NCBI GenBank assembly: GCA_035457425.1
Contig: DATIBR010000103.1
Span: 1-56,141, forward strand
DNA length: 56,141 bases
Source: Terriglobales bacterium
GTDB taxonomy: Bacteria; Acidobacteriota; Terriglobia; Terriglobales; Acidobacteriaceae
Direction of reading: 5' to 3'
Below, piece by piece: positions 1 through 7,897 of this stretch. The notes under the pieces were generated by a model, which saw only the letters and a program-made list of their open reading frames with translations, did not search any database and was not told the origin of the DNA. A program made the position numbers and the translations under genes. The number at the start of each line of letters is the position of its first letter. Positions within the stretch are counted from its first letter, which is position 1.

Positions 1-985
1 CATCGTGATAGATCTTCTCCTCGATGACCGTTCCATCGAGATCATCAGCGCCAAAACGCAGCGCGATCTGCGCGATCTTCGGCGTCAGCATCTGCCAGTA
101 GGCCTTGATGTGCGCGAAGTTGTCGAGCACCAGCCGGCCGATAGCGATCTGCTTGATGTCGCTCATGCCGGTCGTCTTCGGCAGGTGCTGCAGCGGCGTG
201 TTGTCCGGGTGGAAGGCCAGCGGGATGAAGGTCTGGAATCCGCCCGTCTCGTCCTGGAGCGCGCGCAGCTTCAGCAGGTGGTCGACGCGGTCCTCGTCGT
301 TCTCCACGTGCCCGTAGAGCATGGTGGCGTTCGACTTGAGGCCGATCTCGTGGGCGGTGCGCGCGGTCGCGAGCCACTCGTCGCCGTCGATCTTGTGGTC
401 GCAGATGACGCGGCGCACGCGGTCGATGAAGATCTCCGCCCCGCCGCCGGGCAGCGAGTCCACGCCCGCTTCCTTCAGCTTGAGCAGTGTGTCCTTGATC
501 GAAAGCTTCGCGCGGCGCGCGAGATACGCGATCTCGACCATCGTGAACGCCTTCAAGTGCACCTGCGGAAAGCGCTGCTTCAGCCCGCGGATGAGGTCGA
601 GGAAGTACTCGAACGGCAGGTCAGGGTGCAGCCCGCCGACGATGTGGAACTCGGTCACGGCTTCCGAGTAGCCCGAGGCCGCGGTCTCCCAGGCTTCCTC
701 GAGCGCCATGGTGTAGCTGCCCTCGGAGCCCTGCTTGCGGCCGAAGGCGCAGAGGCGGCACGCCGCCACGCACACGTTCGTCGGATTGATGTGGCGGTTG
801 ACGTTGAAATACGTCGTGTTGCCGTGCATCCGCTCGCGCACCTGGTTGGCGAGCCAGCCGATGGCGAGAATGTCGCCGGAGCGGTAGAGCGCGAGCGCGT
901 CGTCGGCCGAAAGCCGCTGCTGTGCCAGGACCTTCTCCGCGATCGGCTTCAGCCGCGCGTCGTCCGTCTGGAATGCGTGGGACAT
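1..985 (-). CDS. mqnE: Aminofutalosine synthase MqnE (3' end cut by window edge)
   Basis: Radical SAM enzyme of the futalosine route to menaquinone. MqnE joins a chorismate-derived enolpyruvyl-benzoate to SAM to give aminofutalosine. Seen: about 328 codons starting MSHAFQTDD, with the CX3CX2C iron-sulfur motif in CVAACRLCAFGRK (near residue 58), then FHIVGGLHPDLPFEY and, near the window edge, GTVIEEKIYHD, which is typical of MqnE rather than MqnC. Only the last part of the protein lies outside the window. The ATG at 985-983 is preceded at 9 nt by TATCAT (complement of 995-1000), the short-leader arrangement seen elsewhere here. An mqnP-like prenyltransferase lies 1 kb away on the same strand, which supports the pathway assignment. 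Alternative: MqnC, less likely from the HIVGG and EKIYH signatures. Confidence 0.88.
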   Translation of the reverse strand, partial: MSHAFQTDDARLKPIAEKVLAQQRLSADDALALYRSGDILAIGWLANQVRERMHGNTTYFNVNRHINPTNVCVAACRLCAFGRKQGSEGSYTMALEEAWETAASGYSEAVTEFHIVGGLHPDLPFEYFLDLIRGLKQRFPQVHLKAFTMVEIAYLARRAKLSIKDTLLKLKEAGVDSLPGGGAEIFIDRVRRVICDHKIDGDEWLATARTAHEIGLKSNATMLYGHVENDEDRVDHLLKLRALQDETGGFQTFIPLAFHPDNTPLQHLPKTTGMSDIKQIAIGRLVLDNFAHIKAYWQMLTPKIAQIALRFGADDLDGTVIEEKIYHD

Positions 986-994
986 CTGAGCTTC

Positions 995-1000
995 ATGATA
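995..1000 (-). promoter_or_regulatory. Candidate -10 element of mqnE
   Basis: On the minus strand TATCAT ends 9 nt before the mqnE ATG. With a usual 6-8 nt discriminator, transcription would start at or just before the start codon. No clear -35 is visible. Inferred from spacing only. Confidence 0.4.
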
Positions 1001-1073
1001 ACCGATGCGCGGGCCGCCCCGGCCGCATGGAATCTGGTTTTGAACGCTCGGGCCGCCTTTGAACGCTAAGCCC

Positions 1074-1453
1074 TTATTGCACCTCGATAGCGTCGTTGGA
1101 GAGATGGATCTCCATCTTTAATTGGACGTAGGCAGTGGAGCCAGATCCGCCTTGAGCCTGGACGACCGAGAATCTTTTCAGACGCTTCGCCTTGAAGCCC
1201 TGAGCCTCGGCTTCGATCATGTAATCGCCCGGCGGAGTTCGAACCTCGCATAACCTCCTGAGTCCGTTTGCTCCGCCGCGAACGGTGTCCCTCTCTTTTC
1301 CGTCGACTGGATCGCCACATCGGCATTGCTGATGGGCAGCCACATCGGGTCCACCAACTGCACGACCACACTTGGGTGCTCCACTGTCTTTCGCGGCATT
1401 TCCTGGCAGGGCGCGGAGCTCAGCTGCAGCAGTAGTACCAAGAGTGGCCACAT
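1074..1453 (-). pseudogene. Frameshifted small secreted protein with carboxypeptidase-regulatory-like fold
   Basis: Two overlapping minus-strand frames together make one plausible protein. The first (from ATG at 1453, RBS AAGGAG) begins with signal peptide MWPLLVLLLQLSSAPCQ and runs through VVVQLVDPMWLPISNADVAI and SGGYARFEL before hitting a stop. The second continues with TPPGDYMIEAEAQGFKAKR and ends at a TAA at 1074. The pattern (variable element, then GGYARFEL, then PPGDYMIEAEAQGF) matches the CarboxypepD_reg / CNA-B-like secreted proteins common in Acidobacteria. Restoring one C near 1232 would give ...FELPPGDYMIEA, so a single-base deletion or a sequencing error explains the break. Base composition is less GC-rich than in neighbouring genes. 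Function unknown. Confidence 0.6.
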
Positions 1454-1502
1454 GGCGGGACTCCTTCCTTGGAACCTGAACGGTCAAGGTAGCTGGTCTT
1501 GC

Positions 1503-1535
1503 AAGCAAGAGAACGCCGGAGCCGAAGCCCCGGCG
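1503..1535 (-). terminator. Probable terminator of the cold-shock gene
   Basis: On the minus strand the arms CGCCGGGGC and GCTCCGGCG (one G-T pair) flank a TTCG tetraloop and are followed by TTCTCTTG. It lies 17 nt after the csp stop codon. Confidence 0.6.
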
Positions 1536-1551
1536 GTGAAGATGCGGCCGG

Positions 1552-1758
1552 CTACAGCTTGGTGACGTTGGCGGCCTGGGCGCCTTTCGGTCCGTCGGTC
1601 ACGTCGAACTCGACCGCCTCGCCCTCGTTGAGCGAGCGGTAGCCCTCACCCTGGATGGCGGAGAAGTGGACGAAGACATCGCCTCCCTGCTCCCGTTGGA
1701 TGAATCCGTATCCCTTGGTCGCGTTGAACCACTTCACGGTGCCACGTTCTCTTGCCAT
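1552..1758 (-). CDS. Cold-shock domain protein (CspA family)
   Basis: Small single-stranded nucleic acid-binding protein of 68 residues, the usual CspA length, acting as an RNA chaperone or antiterminator in the cytoplasm. Both RNA-binding motifs are present: [15 protein letters not shown] (RNP1, KGYGFI) and DVFVHFSAI (RNP2, VFVHF). It ends AQAANVTKL as in the family. I start at the ATG at 1758 ([11 protein letters not shown]) because AAAAGGAG lies about 11 nt upstream. An in-frame upstream extension exists but would add residues foreign to the family. The mRNA leader appears long and structured (see 1759-1884), as for cspA-type mRNAs. Which paralogue (CspA, CspC, etc.) cannot be told. Confidence 0.92.
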   Translation of the reverse strand: MARERGTVKWFNATKGYGFIQREQGGDVFVHFSAIQGEGYRSLNEGEAVEFDVTDGPKGAQAANVTKL

Positions 1759-1794
1759 CGCGTGTATCGCTCCTTTTCGAGGCCGCGCCCGTCG

Positions 1795-1831
1795 CAAAAA
1801 CGAAATCCCCGAAAGCCACAGGCCTTCAGGG
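1795..1831 (-). promoter_or_regulatory. Terminator-like hairpin in the csp leader
   Basis: On the minus strand CCCTGAAGGCC, loop TGT, GGCTTTCGGGG form an 11-bp stem (two or three G-T pairs), followed by ATTTCG and then five T's. It lies about 37 nt before the csp start and downstream of a TATAAT at 1884-1879. It could end mqnP transcription or act as an attenuator of csp. Confidence 0.5.
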
Positions 1832-1878
1832 AGCGGTCAGCGGTATTGCTCGTGCTTCACGTGCGCGAACTCGGCGGG

Positions 1879-1884
1879 ATTATA
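1879..1884 (-). promoter_or_regulatory. Candidate -10 element for csp
   Basis: Perfect TATAAT on the minus strand, 120 nt before the csp ATG and just after the mqnP stop. It implies a leader of about 110 nt. No convincing -35 hexamer. Confidence 0.5.
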
Positions 1885-1915
1885 GGACGGCAGGCGCGGG
1901 AATGCTAGTTTTCTG

Positions 1916-2773
1916 CTAGCGGCGCAGCAGGACGTCGGCGGCGACGAACACGAAGAACACCACTGAGATCACGCCGTTCATGGTGAAGAACGCGGCGTTC
2001 AGCTTGCTGAGGTCGCGGGCAGAGACGAGCGAGTGTTCATAGGCAAGCAGCACGCCGACCAGCGCGATGCCGGCGGCGCCGATGGCGCCGAGGTGAAAGA
2101 GCAAGGCGAGCCAGACCAGCAGGCCGAGCATGGCGAGGTGCAGCCCACGGGCGATCCAGAGCGCGTTCGCGATCCCGAGGAAGCGCGGTATCGAGTGCAG
2201 GCCCTCGCGGCGATCGAATTCGTAGTCCTGGCAGGAATAGAGGATGTCGAAGCCGCCCACCCAGAAGGTGACCGCGGCGGTGAGTACGAGGATCCGTGGG
2301 TCGAGGGCGCCGCGGATGGCGATCCAGGCCGCGGCGGGAGCGAGGCCGAGCGCGAAGCCGAGCACCAGGTGCGACCAGCGCGTGAAGCGCTTGGTGTAGG
2401 AGTACAGCAGCACGATGGCGAGGGCGACAGGCGAGAGATAGAGGGCCAGGCGGTTCAGTCGCGCGGCGGCGAGGATCAGCGCGCCCGAAGCGACGATGAC
2501 GAACAGCGCCACGAAGCGCTTGCTCAAGCGCCCGGCGGGCAGCGCGCGCGTCGCAGTGCGCGGATTGGCGGCGTCGATGTCGGCGTCCGCCAGGCGGTTG
2601 AAGGCCATCGCCGCGGAGCGGGCGGCAACCATCGCGACGATGATCCACGCCAGTTGCGCAGGGCGCGGCCAGCCGCCGGCGGCGAGCACGGCGGCGGTGA
2701 GGGCAAACGGGAGCGCAAAGATCGAGTGCTCCCACTTGATCATTTCCAGTGTGATTCGCAGGTCGCGTAGCAC
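1916..2773 (-). CDS. mqnP: UbiA-family prenyltransferase, likely MqnP (menaquinone)
   Basis: Membrane enzyme that attaches the polyprenyl tail to an aromatic acid. In futalosine-pathway organisms MqnP does this for menaquinone. Seen: about 285 residues, eight or nine hydrophobic segments, and the two Asp-rich prenyl-diphosphate/Mg motifs, [18 protein letters not shown] and [20 protein letters not shown] chose the GTG at 2773 ([17 protein letters not shown]). It aligns with typical N-termini and lies 7 nt after a TAGAAT -10. A TTG-initiated form 14 codons longer is possible. Same strand as mqnE 0.9 kb away, separated by csp and the broken gene. The MqnP label rests on mqnE context, since UbiA/MqnP/UbiX-linked paralogues look alike. 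Confidence 0.8.
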   Translation of the reverse strand: MLRDLRITLEMIKWEHSIFALPFALTAAVLAAGGWPRPAQLAWIIVAMVAARSAAMAFNRLADADIDAANPRTATRALPAGRLSKRFVALFVIVASGALILAAARLNRLALYLSPVALAIVLLYSYTKRFTRWSHLVLGFALGLAPAAAWIAIRGALDPRILVLTAAVTFWVGGFDILYSCQDYEFDRREGLHSIPRFLGIANALWIARGLHLAMLGLLVWLALLFHLGAIGAAGIALVGVLLAYEHSLVSARDLSKLNAAFFTMNGVISVVFFVFVAADVLLRR

Positions 2774-2780
2774 TGGCGAG

Positions 2781-2786
2781 ATTCTA
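2781..2786 (-). promoter_or_regulatory. -10 element of mqnP-like gene, leaderless arrangement
   Basis: TAGAAT on the minus strand, 7 nt before the proposed GTG start at 2773. This position also argues against the longer TTG-initiated form, whose start would lie upstream of the promoter. Confidence 0.5.
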
Positions 2787-2841
2787 GCGCGCCCGCGGAG
2801 TCGAGGGCGCAACAACCGCCGCCCGGTTGTGCCCGGCGGCG

Positions 2842-2874
2842 AGAAAAAGAAGGCACGGCATCGCTGCCGTGCCT
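2842..2874 (-). terminator. Intrinsic terminator after the BON-domain gene
   Basis: Perfect 10-bp stem on the minus strand, AGGCACGGCA / TGCCGTGCCT with a GCGA loop, followed by TCTTTTTCT. It starts 15 nt after the stop of the 2890-3684 gene. Confidence 0.9.
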
Positions 2875-2889
2875 GGGGAGAAGCCCTGC

Positions 2890-3684
2890 TTATCGCGGCT
2901 TCTGGTTCGCTACCGCAAGGTTGTTGGTGACGGCGAAGACGCCGGAGACGCCGTTGGCGCGGATGCCGGCGATGTTCTTGTCGCCGTCGTTCAGCACCTG
3001 GCCGGCGAGCGTGACCTTGCCGTTCTCGACGATGATGCGGATGGGCTGCTGCGGATCCATCGCATACTTCGAGAGCACCGGGTCGCCGTAGATGGCGCGC
3101 GCCACGCGGACGCGCAACTGGTCGTCCAGGATGGAGGCGGGCGAGACTTCGACGTTGTCGATGACGTCCTTCACGCCGGGCGTGTTCTCGACGATGGCCA
3201 GCGCCGACGCCTTGTCGGTGTCGGTGCGGGCGGTGCCGCCGAGGGTCACGATGCCGTTCTTCACGTCGAGCGTGAAGTTGTTGAAGGTGTTCCCGGCCGT
3301 GACGTTGCGCCCGACGCCCATGATCAGCCCCTGGTCGACGCGGTCATAGCGCAGCTTGTCGGCGAGCGTGTTGTAAAGCTCGTCATCGGAGACGCTGCTC
3401 GAGACTTCGAGCTTGTTGACGGTGTCGGAGACGCCCTTCACGTGCTGCGCCTTCTTCTCGGCGCGCACCTTGTCGGAGTACTTCTCCACCGACCCGGTGA
3501 GGGTGGCGACGCCGTCGGAGACGGCGACCTTCACATTCTGGAATTCCTTCTTCTTGCCGAGCTCCTGCTGGGCGGCCTGCTGCGTCTGCGCGTCGTTGCC
3601 GCCCTGCGGCAGCGCCGCGGCCGAGACCGCCAGCAGCGCCGTCACCAGCGCCGGAGCCAGGAAACGCTTCACTGTGCCCCACAT
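2890..3684 (-). CDS. Secreted multi-BON-domain protein
   Basis: Predicted periplasmic protein of 264 residues with signal peptide [20 protein letters not shown]... cleaved near ALP-QGG. Three BON-like units follow, each with the V-x-G-x-V turn: [17 protein letters not shown] (about 48-65), [16 protein letters not shown] (about 137-152) and [16 protein letters not shown] (about 216-231). BON domains (OsmY-type) bind phospholipid surfaces and stabilise envelopes under stress. ATG at 3684 has the purine-rich RBS AGAGGAGAAGGG. The gene lies downstream of tamB on the same strand but is separated by 133 bp holding two operator-like sites, and it has its own terminator, so it is probably a separately regulated envelope-stress gene (inference). 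Confidence 0.85.
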   Translation of the reverse strand: MWGTVKRFLAPALVTALLAVSAAALPQGGNDAQTQQAAQQELGKKKEFQNVKVAVSDGVATLTGSVEKYSDKVRAEKKAQHVKGVSDTVNKLEVSSSVSDDELYNTLADKLRYDRVDQGLIMGVGRNVTAGNTFNNFTLDVKNGIVTLGGTARTDTDKASALAIVENTPGVKDVIDNVEVSPASILDDQLRVRVARAIYGDPVLSKYAMDPQQPIRIIVENGKVTLAGQVLNDGDKNIAGIRANGVSGVFAVTNNLAVANQKPR

Positions 3685-3702
3685 GTCCCTTCTCCTCTCG
3701 AT

Positions 3703-3746
3703 TTAACCGTTTGGTTAATTTGGATGATGTCGCTACCCGTTTGGTT
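3703..3746 (-). promoter_or_regulatory. Two operator-like sites upstream of the BON gene
   Basis: TTAACCGTTTGGTTAA (3703-3718) is an inverted repeat, TTAACC-N4-GGTTAA. The core CCGTTTGGTT recurs at 3737-3746, exactly 30 bp from its copy at 3707-3716, about three helical turns. The region is AT-rich in a GC-rich setting and directly precedes the BON RBS. A TetR-type or similar dimeric repressor is plausible, but no such regulator gene is in the window. Confidence 0.55.
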
Positions 3747-3817
3747 GCGAAAAAGTAGGCCTGGGGCCGGTATCCGGAGCCTGACCGGGGAGATGCCGCG
3801 GGCGCCGGCCGCGCGGG

Positions 3818-6800
3818 CTAGCGCTTGCGGCTGCGCAGCTTTATGTCGAAACCGACGACGCCGTTCTGGTCGCGCACCGCCACGATGGACACGTTGCGAT
3901 TGATGTTGAACTCCACCTGGATGATCTGCTGGGCGGACTGGGTGAGGTTGGTGATGTAGGTGAGCGTGACCTTGTCGGAGACCTGCTGCTCGATCGTGAC
4001 GCGGGCATTGGGGTTCGACTCGGGGCCGCCGGCCTGCGGGTCGATCTTGATCTTGGAGATGCCGAACAGCTTCTGCGCGCGCTGACTGATGGTGGCGTTG
4101 AGCGCCTGGCCGAGGATGGCGTTGGACGCCGTCTCGGTGAAGGACTGCTGCGAGGTGGGCTGGAGCACCTGCTCTTCCTGGGTGCGGCCGAGCGCGAGCA
4201 GCGCGATGATGTCGCCGGTCGGCAGCGGCGGATCGGAGTGGTAGGTGGTGCTCAGCTTGTCGAGCGTGCCGTGGAAGCCGAGGGTGATGTCGTACTCGCG
4301 CACGCGCGCGCTGGCTTCGATGTTCAGCACGGGCTCGATGCGAACGGGATTGGTGAGGGTGATGTCGCCGCGCTCCAGGTGGTACTTGGTGGAATTGAAG
4401 AAGACGTCGCCCTGGATGACGTTGACCTTGCCGAGGATCACGGGGTGCGCCGCCGTCCCGCGCAGGTGAAGGTCCACGTTGCCGGAGACCTTGGCCAGAG
4501 AGGTCTCGACTTGGAGCTCGGGGGTGGAGACGATGTGGACGTCGAAGCGCAGGTTGTTGAGGGGCGAATCGGGCTTCGGCATGGCGGGCGGCTGCTTGGA
4601 GCGCGCCAGATAGAGGGCGAAGTCGAAGCGCGGGTTCAGGCCGAAGCGCGTGACGGTGACGTCGCCGGAGAGCAGCGAGTTGGCGGTGGTGCCGACGAAG
4701 CGGAGGTCGGCGTTGGCGAGGGCGCTGACGCCAGGCGGATAGCGCAGGCGGATGTCGCCGCTGTGCGCGGAGAGGTTGAAGTAGATGCCGTTGGCGTAGC
4801 TGATGAAGCCGCCGAGCTCGAGCAAGCCGCCGCCGCTCTTGGCGGTCAACTTCTCGACCTGGAGGCGGTTCTCGTTGAAGACGAGGGCGCCGTTGATGTT
4901 GGAAAGGCCATTGGGCAGGTCGATGAAGGAGATGCCAGCCTCGCGGATCTCGACGCGGCCCTGCATCTGGGGTTTCTGCGTGGTGCCGCGGATGTTGAGG
5001 GCGAGCGTGGTCTCGCCGTAGCCGAGCAGGTCGCGGTTGAAGGTCTGGACAAGCTTGAGGTTGACGCGGCCGTCGGCGCGGACGTCGAGTTCGTGCGCGC
5101 CGCCGATGCCGACGCTGCCCGAGGCCTGCAGGTCGGTCTGATCGCCGACGAGATGCAGGCTCTCCACACGCAGGACCTCGTTGGCCATGGCGAAGCGGAT
5201 GGGCCCCTGGTTGTTGATGCGCAGCTTCTCGATCTCGGCGGAGATCTGGTCAATGCTGCCCTGGACGGTGAGCCGCCGCCAGGACCGCAGCGGGCCGCTC
5301 ACGTCGACGGCGCCGACCATCTGCGAATGGCCGGTCACGCGGCCCTGCAGGTAGGCGCGGAGGATGGGATCGATGTCGACGTGGGCGAAGCGCAGGCGCA
5401 TCTGCGCGGGAAAGTCGCCGCGAAGGCGGACGTCGCCATCGAGCGCGAGCTCGGCGTTCTCGAGATGGGAGCGCGCGGTGAGCTTCATGTCGGGGCCGTG
5501 GGTGACCGCCGAGGCTTCCAGGTCGCCGGTCTCTTCCCCGTTGAGGACTAGGTTCCGGACCGAGAGCTTGCCGTTGATGACCGGCTCTTCCACCGTGCCC
5601 GAACCCTGCGCGGAGAAGCTGGCCACGCCCTCCACGGTGAAGCGCGGGGTCTGGAGCTGACGGAAGCCGGCGAGCTGAAAGTCGGCGCCGCGCAGGTCGA
5701 AGCGGAAGGTGTTGGCGCCGGTGTCGTAGGCGGCGTTGCCGGTGATGCGGGCGCCGTTATGGGCGAAGACGAGGTTGTTGAGCTGGGCCTCGCGGCCGGC
5801 GAGCCGCAGGTCGGCGGTGAGCGACTTGTAGGGCTCGCCGTAGATAGACCCGCCGGCGAGCTGGATCCCGCCGCCGCCGCGCATGTCGTTGCGCGTTCCG
5901 GTGACGGTGAGCGACGCGTTCAGCGTCCCGGTGACCGGGTAGTCGTAGCCGAGAAGCGTCTGAAGATCTTTCACGTCGGCGTCGCGGATGCCGAGCCGCG
6001 CCTGGAAGGCCGTGCTGTCGTTGAAGGCGCCCTTGACGAGTTGCGCGCTCGCCTCGACGTCGAGCCGCGCCTTGCCGCGCGTGAGCGTGCCCTGGCGGAT
6101 GGCGGCGAGCGATGGCGTGTATTCCACGTCGCCGACGAGCGAATCCCAGTGGACGCGCGTGCGCTGCGGCGGGGGCGCCGGGGCGCCCGCAGCGGGTTGC
6201 GCTTCCGGCGGCGGCTCGTTCTGTGACAGCACGAGGATGGTGTCGAAGTCGGTGACCTCGAGGTGGCCGGCGGCGGAGGGCTGCGCGAGCTTGCCGAAGA
6301 CGCGTCCGGTGAAGGAGGCGCGGCCGTTGACCTGGACCGGCAGCGGCCCGGTGCGATGGAGCGCGGCGAGCGCGGGCTCGAACTCGCGCAGGTCGTTGGT
6401 GTTGAGCGCCACGTTGAGCCGCGCGGTCTCGGAGCCGAACGTGCCGGCGGCATTGAGGCGCGTCGCGCGGGTCGCGAGGCTCAGTTCGGCGACCTGGATG
6501 ACCTGCGAGCGCCCTTGGTAGGCGGCGCGCACGCGGGCGTTGACCGGCAGTTGCTGCGGCGCGGGATTGGGCGGCGGAGCGACGTCGAGCGCGATGTTCG
6601 CTTCGAAGTTGCGCGGCGAGCCGAGCCACTGCAGGTCGAGCGTACCGTCGGCCGCGCCGACCGGCTGGACCTTCGAGAGCGGCAGCCTGGGGGTGGAGAG
6701 CGCGGCGGCGACCTGCGCGACGCTGATGCCGGAGAGCTTCAGGTTCGCGAGTCCGCGCTGCGGCTGGCCGGCGGTCGGCTTGGTTCTGGCGCCGGTCTTT

Positions 6801-7897
6801 TCGGCGGCCTCGGACCAGTGGAAGACGTCGGCCTGGCCGGAGAGGCGTCCGCCGTAGACCGTGCCGGTCAGGCTGCTGATGGAGATGCGGTCGCGCGTGG
6901 CGGAGTAGTTGGCGCTGGCGTTGAGGCCCGGGACTTCCATGCCGGGCTGCGCCCAGGTCACGTTCTGCAAGGTGACGCGGCCGGAGGTCGAGATGTCGGC
7001 GACGGTGTAGGTTCCCTGCCCGCCGGCAGCGAGCTTGCCGGAGCGCAGCTGCGGCGTGCGCGAGATGGCGCCGAGTTCGGCGAGGTCGAGCGAGACCTGG
7101 TAGGCGGCCTTGATGCGCGGGTCGTTGAAGTTCTCCATGCTGCCGCTGGCGTCGATGCGCGATTTCGCGGAGGCCCAGTGCAGCGCCTTGAGCTCGGCGG
7201 TCGAGCGCGCCAGGCTGAACTCGACCTGGAGGTTGGAGCGCACCGGCAGGAAGTTCGTGTAGCGCGCGTCCATCTGGCCGATCTCGAACTTTCCGTTGTA
7301 GCGCTGCGCGAACAGGTCATAGCCCATCTCCGCTTTCACATCATTGCCGGAGAAGTTGAAAGGGATGCGGTGGTCGTTGAATAGCAGCATGCCGTCGACG
7401 ATCTCGGCGTGGTCGACCTGGAGCTCGAACAGGCGCTCGACCGGCGACTTCTTGCTCTCGGTCTTGACCTTGGGGACGGGCTGGTTGGTGCTGCCGTCCG
7501 GGAAAACGATGATGTGGATGACGGGGTGCTCGATACGCACGTCGCGCAAGCCGACTTCGCGGCCGAAGAACGAGAGGATCTTGGCGCGGGCGTAAAGGCG
7601 GTCGGCGTGCGCGTAGGGGATCTCGTCGGGGCCTTCGAGGCCGTGCAGGGTGACGTCGATGGCCTCGGCCTCGAGGCGCGAGACGTTCCAGCGGAAGTGC
7701 TTCATCTCGACGCGGGCGCCGGTGACGCGTTCCAGTTCGGTGACGAGCTTGCGCCGGACAGTGTTCTGGAAGCTCGAACTGGTGAGGTAGAGCCCGGCGG
7801 CGATGACGATGGCGAACAGCGAGAAACCGATGGTCGCGCGGCGGATGAGGCGGCGGCGACGGCGGCGGCGCAAGCGCAGCTCGGCTTCCGTGCTCAT
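3818..7897 (-). CDS. tamB: TamB-like translocation/assembly module protein
   Basis: Large (1359 aa) inner-membrane-anchored protein spanning the periplasm, of the TamB/AsmA-like group implicated in phospholipid transport and outer-membrane protein assembly. Seen: a basic N-terminus (LRLRRRRRRRLIRRA), one membrane segment at about 18-40, a long beta-rich body of repeated short strands, and a C-terminal TamB (DUF490) domain with GDIIALLALGRTQEEQVLQ, TASNAILGQALN and ending VVGFDIKLRSRKR. The length is close to that of Proteobacterial TamB. Its ATG overlaps the SurA-like stop by 4 nt (ATGA) and bamA lies just beyond, so the three genes form one operon transcribed bamA to tamB. Omp85-TamB linkage is known in many diderms. 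Confidence 0.9.
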   Translation of the reverse strand: MSTEAELRLRRRRRRRLIRRATIGFSLFAIVIAAGLYLTSSSFQNTVRRKLVTELERVTGARVEMKHFRWNVSRLEAEAIDVTLHGLEGPDEIPYAHADRLYARAKILSFFGREVGLRDVRIEHPVIHIIVFPDGSTNQPVPKVKTESKKSPVERLFELQVDHAEIVDGMLLFNDHRIPFNFSGNDVKAEMGYDLFAQRYNGKFEIGQMDARYTNFLPVRSNLQVEFSLARSTAELKALHWASAKSRIDASGSMENFNDPRIKAAYQVSLDLAELGAISRTPQLRSGKLAAGGQGTYTVADISTSGRVTLQNVTWAQPGMEVPGLNASANYSATRDRISISSLTGTVYGGRLSGQADVFHWSEAAEKTGARTKPTAGQPQRGLANLKLSGISVAQVAAALSTPRLPLSKVQPVGAADGTLDLQWLGSPRNFEANIALDVAPPPNPAPQQLPVNARVRAAYQGRSQVIQVAELSLATRATRLNAAGTFGSETARLNVALNTNDLREFEPALAALHRTGPLPVQVNGRASFTGRVFGKLAQPSAAGHLEVTDFDTILVLSQNEPPPEAQPAAGAPAPPPQRTRVHWDSLVGDVEYTPSLAAIRQGTLTRGKARLDVEASAQLVKGAFNDSTAFQARLGIRDADVKDLQTLLGYDYPVTGTLNASLTVTGTRNDMRGGGGIQLAGGSIYGEPYKSLTADLRLAGREAQLNNLVFAHNGARITGNAAYDTGANTFRFDLRGADFQLAGFRQLQTPRFTVEGVASFSAQGSGTVEEPVINGKLSVRNLVLNGEETGDLEASAVTHGPDMKLTARSHLENAELALDGDVRLRGDFPAQMRLRFAHVDIDPILRAYLQGRVTGHSQMVGAVDVSGPLRSWRRLTVQGSIDQISAEIEKLRINNQGPIRFAMANEVLRVESLHLVGDQTDLQASGSVGIGGAHELDVRADGRVNLKLVQTFNRDLLGYGETTLALNIRGTTQKPQMQGRVEIREAGISFIDLPNGLSNINGALVFNENRLQVEKLTAKSGGGLLELGGFISYANGIYFNLSAHSGDIRLRYPPGVSALANADLRFVGTTANSLLSGDVTVTRFGLNPRFDFALYLARSKQPPAMPKPDSPLNNLRFDVHIVSTPELQVETSLAKVSGNVDLHLRGTAAHPVILGKVNVIQGDVFFNSTKYHLERGDITLTNPVRIEPVLNIEASARVREYDITLGFHGTLDKLSTTYHSDPPLPTGDIIALLALGRTQEEQVLQPTSQQSFTETASNAILGQALNATISQRAQKLFGISKIKIDPQAGGPESNPNARVTIEQQVSDKVTLTYITNLTQSAQQIIQVEFNINRNVSIVAVRDQNGVVGFDIKLRSRKR

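Noticed and set aside
1236-1250. GTTCGAACC as a tRNA T-arm
   Set aside because: No acceptor stem, anticodon arm or CCA end fits around it; it lies within the broken coding sequence.
2033-2770. Long plus-strand frame opposite the mqnP-like gene
   Set aside because: Arg/Gly/Asp-rich translation with no family pattern; it is the antisense shadow of a GC-rich gene whose real frame has clear UbiA motifs.
3697-3750. Repeats near 3703-3746 as a CRISPR fragment
   Set aside because: Only two 10-bp copies, one of them palindromic, in a promoter region without cas genes.
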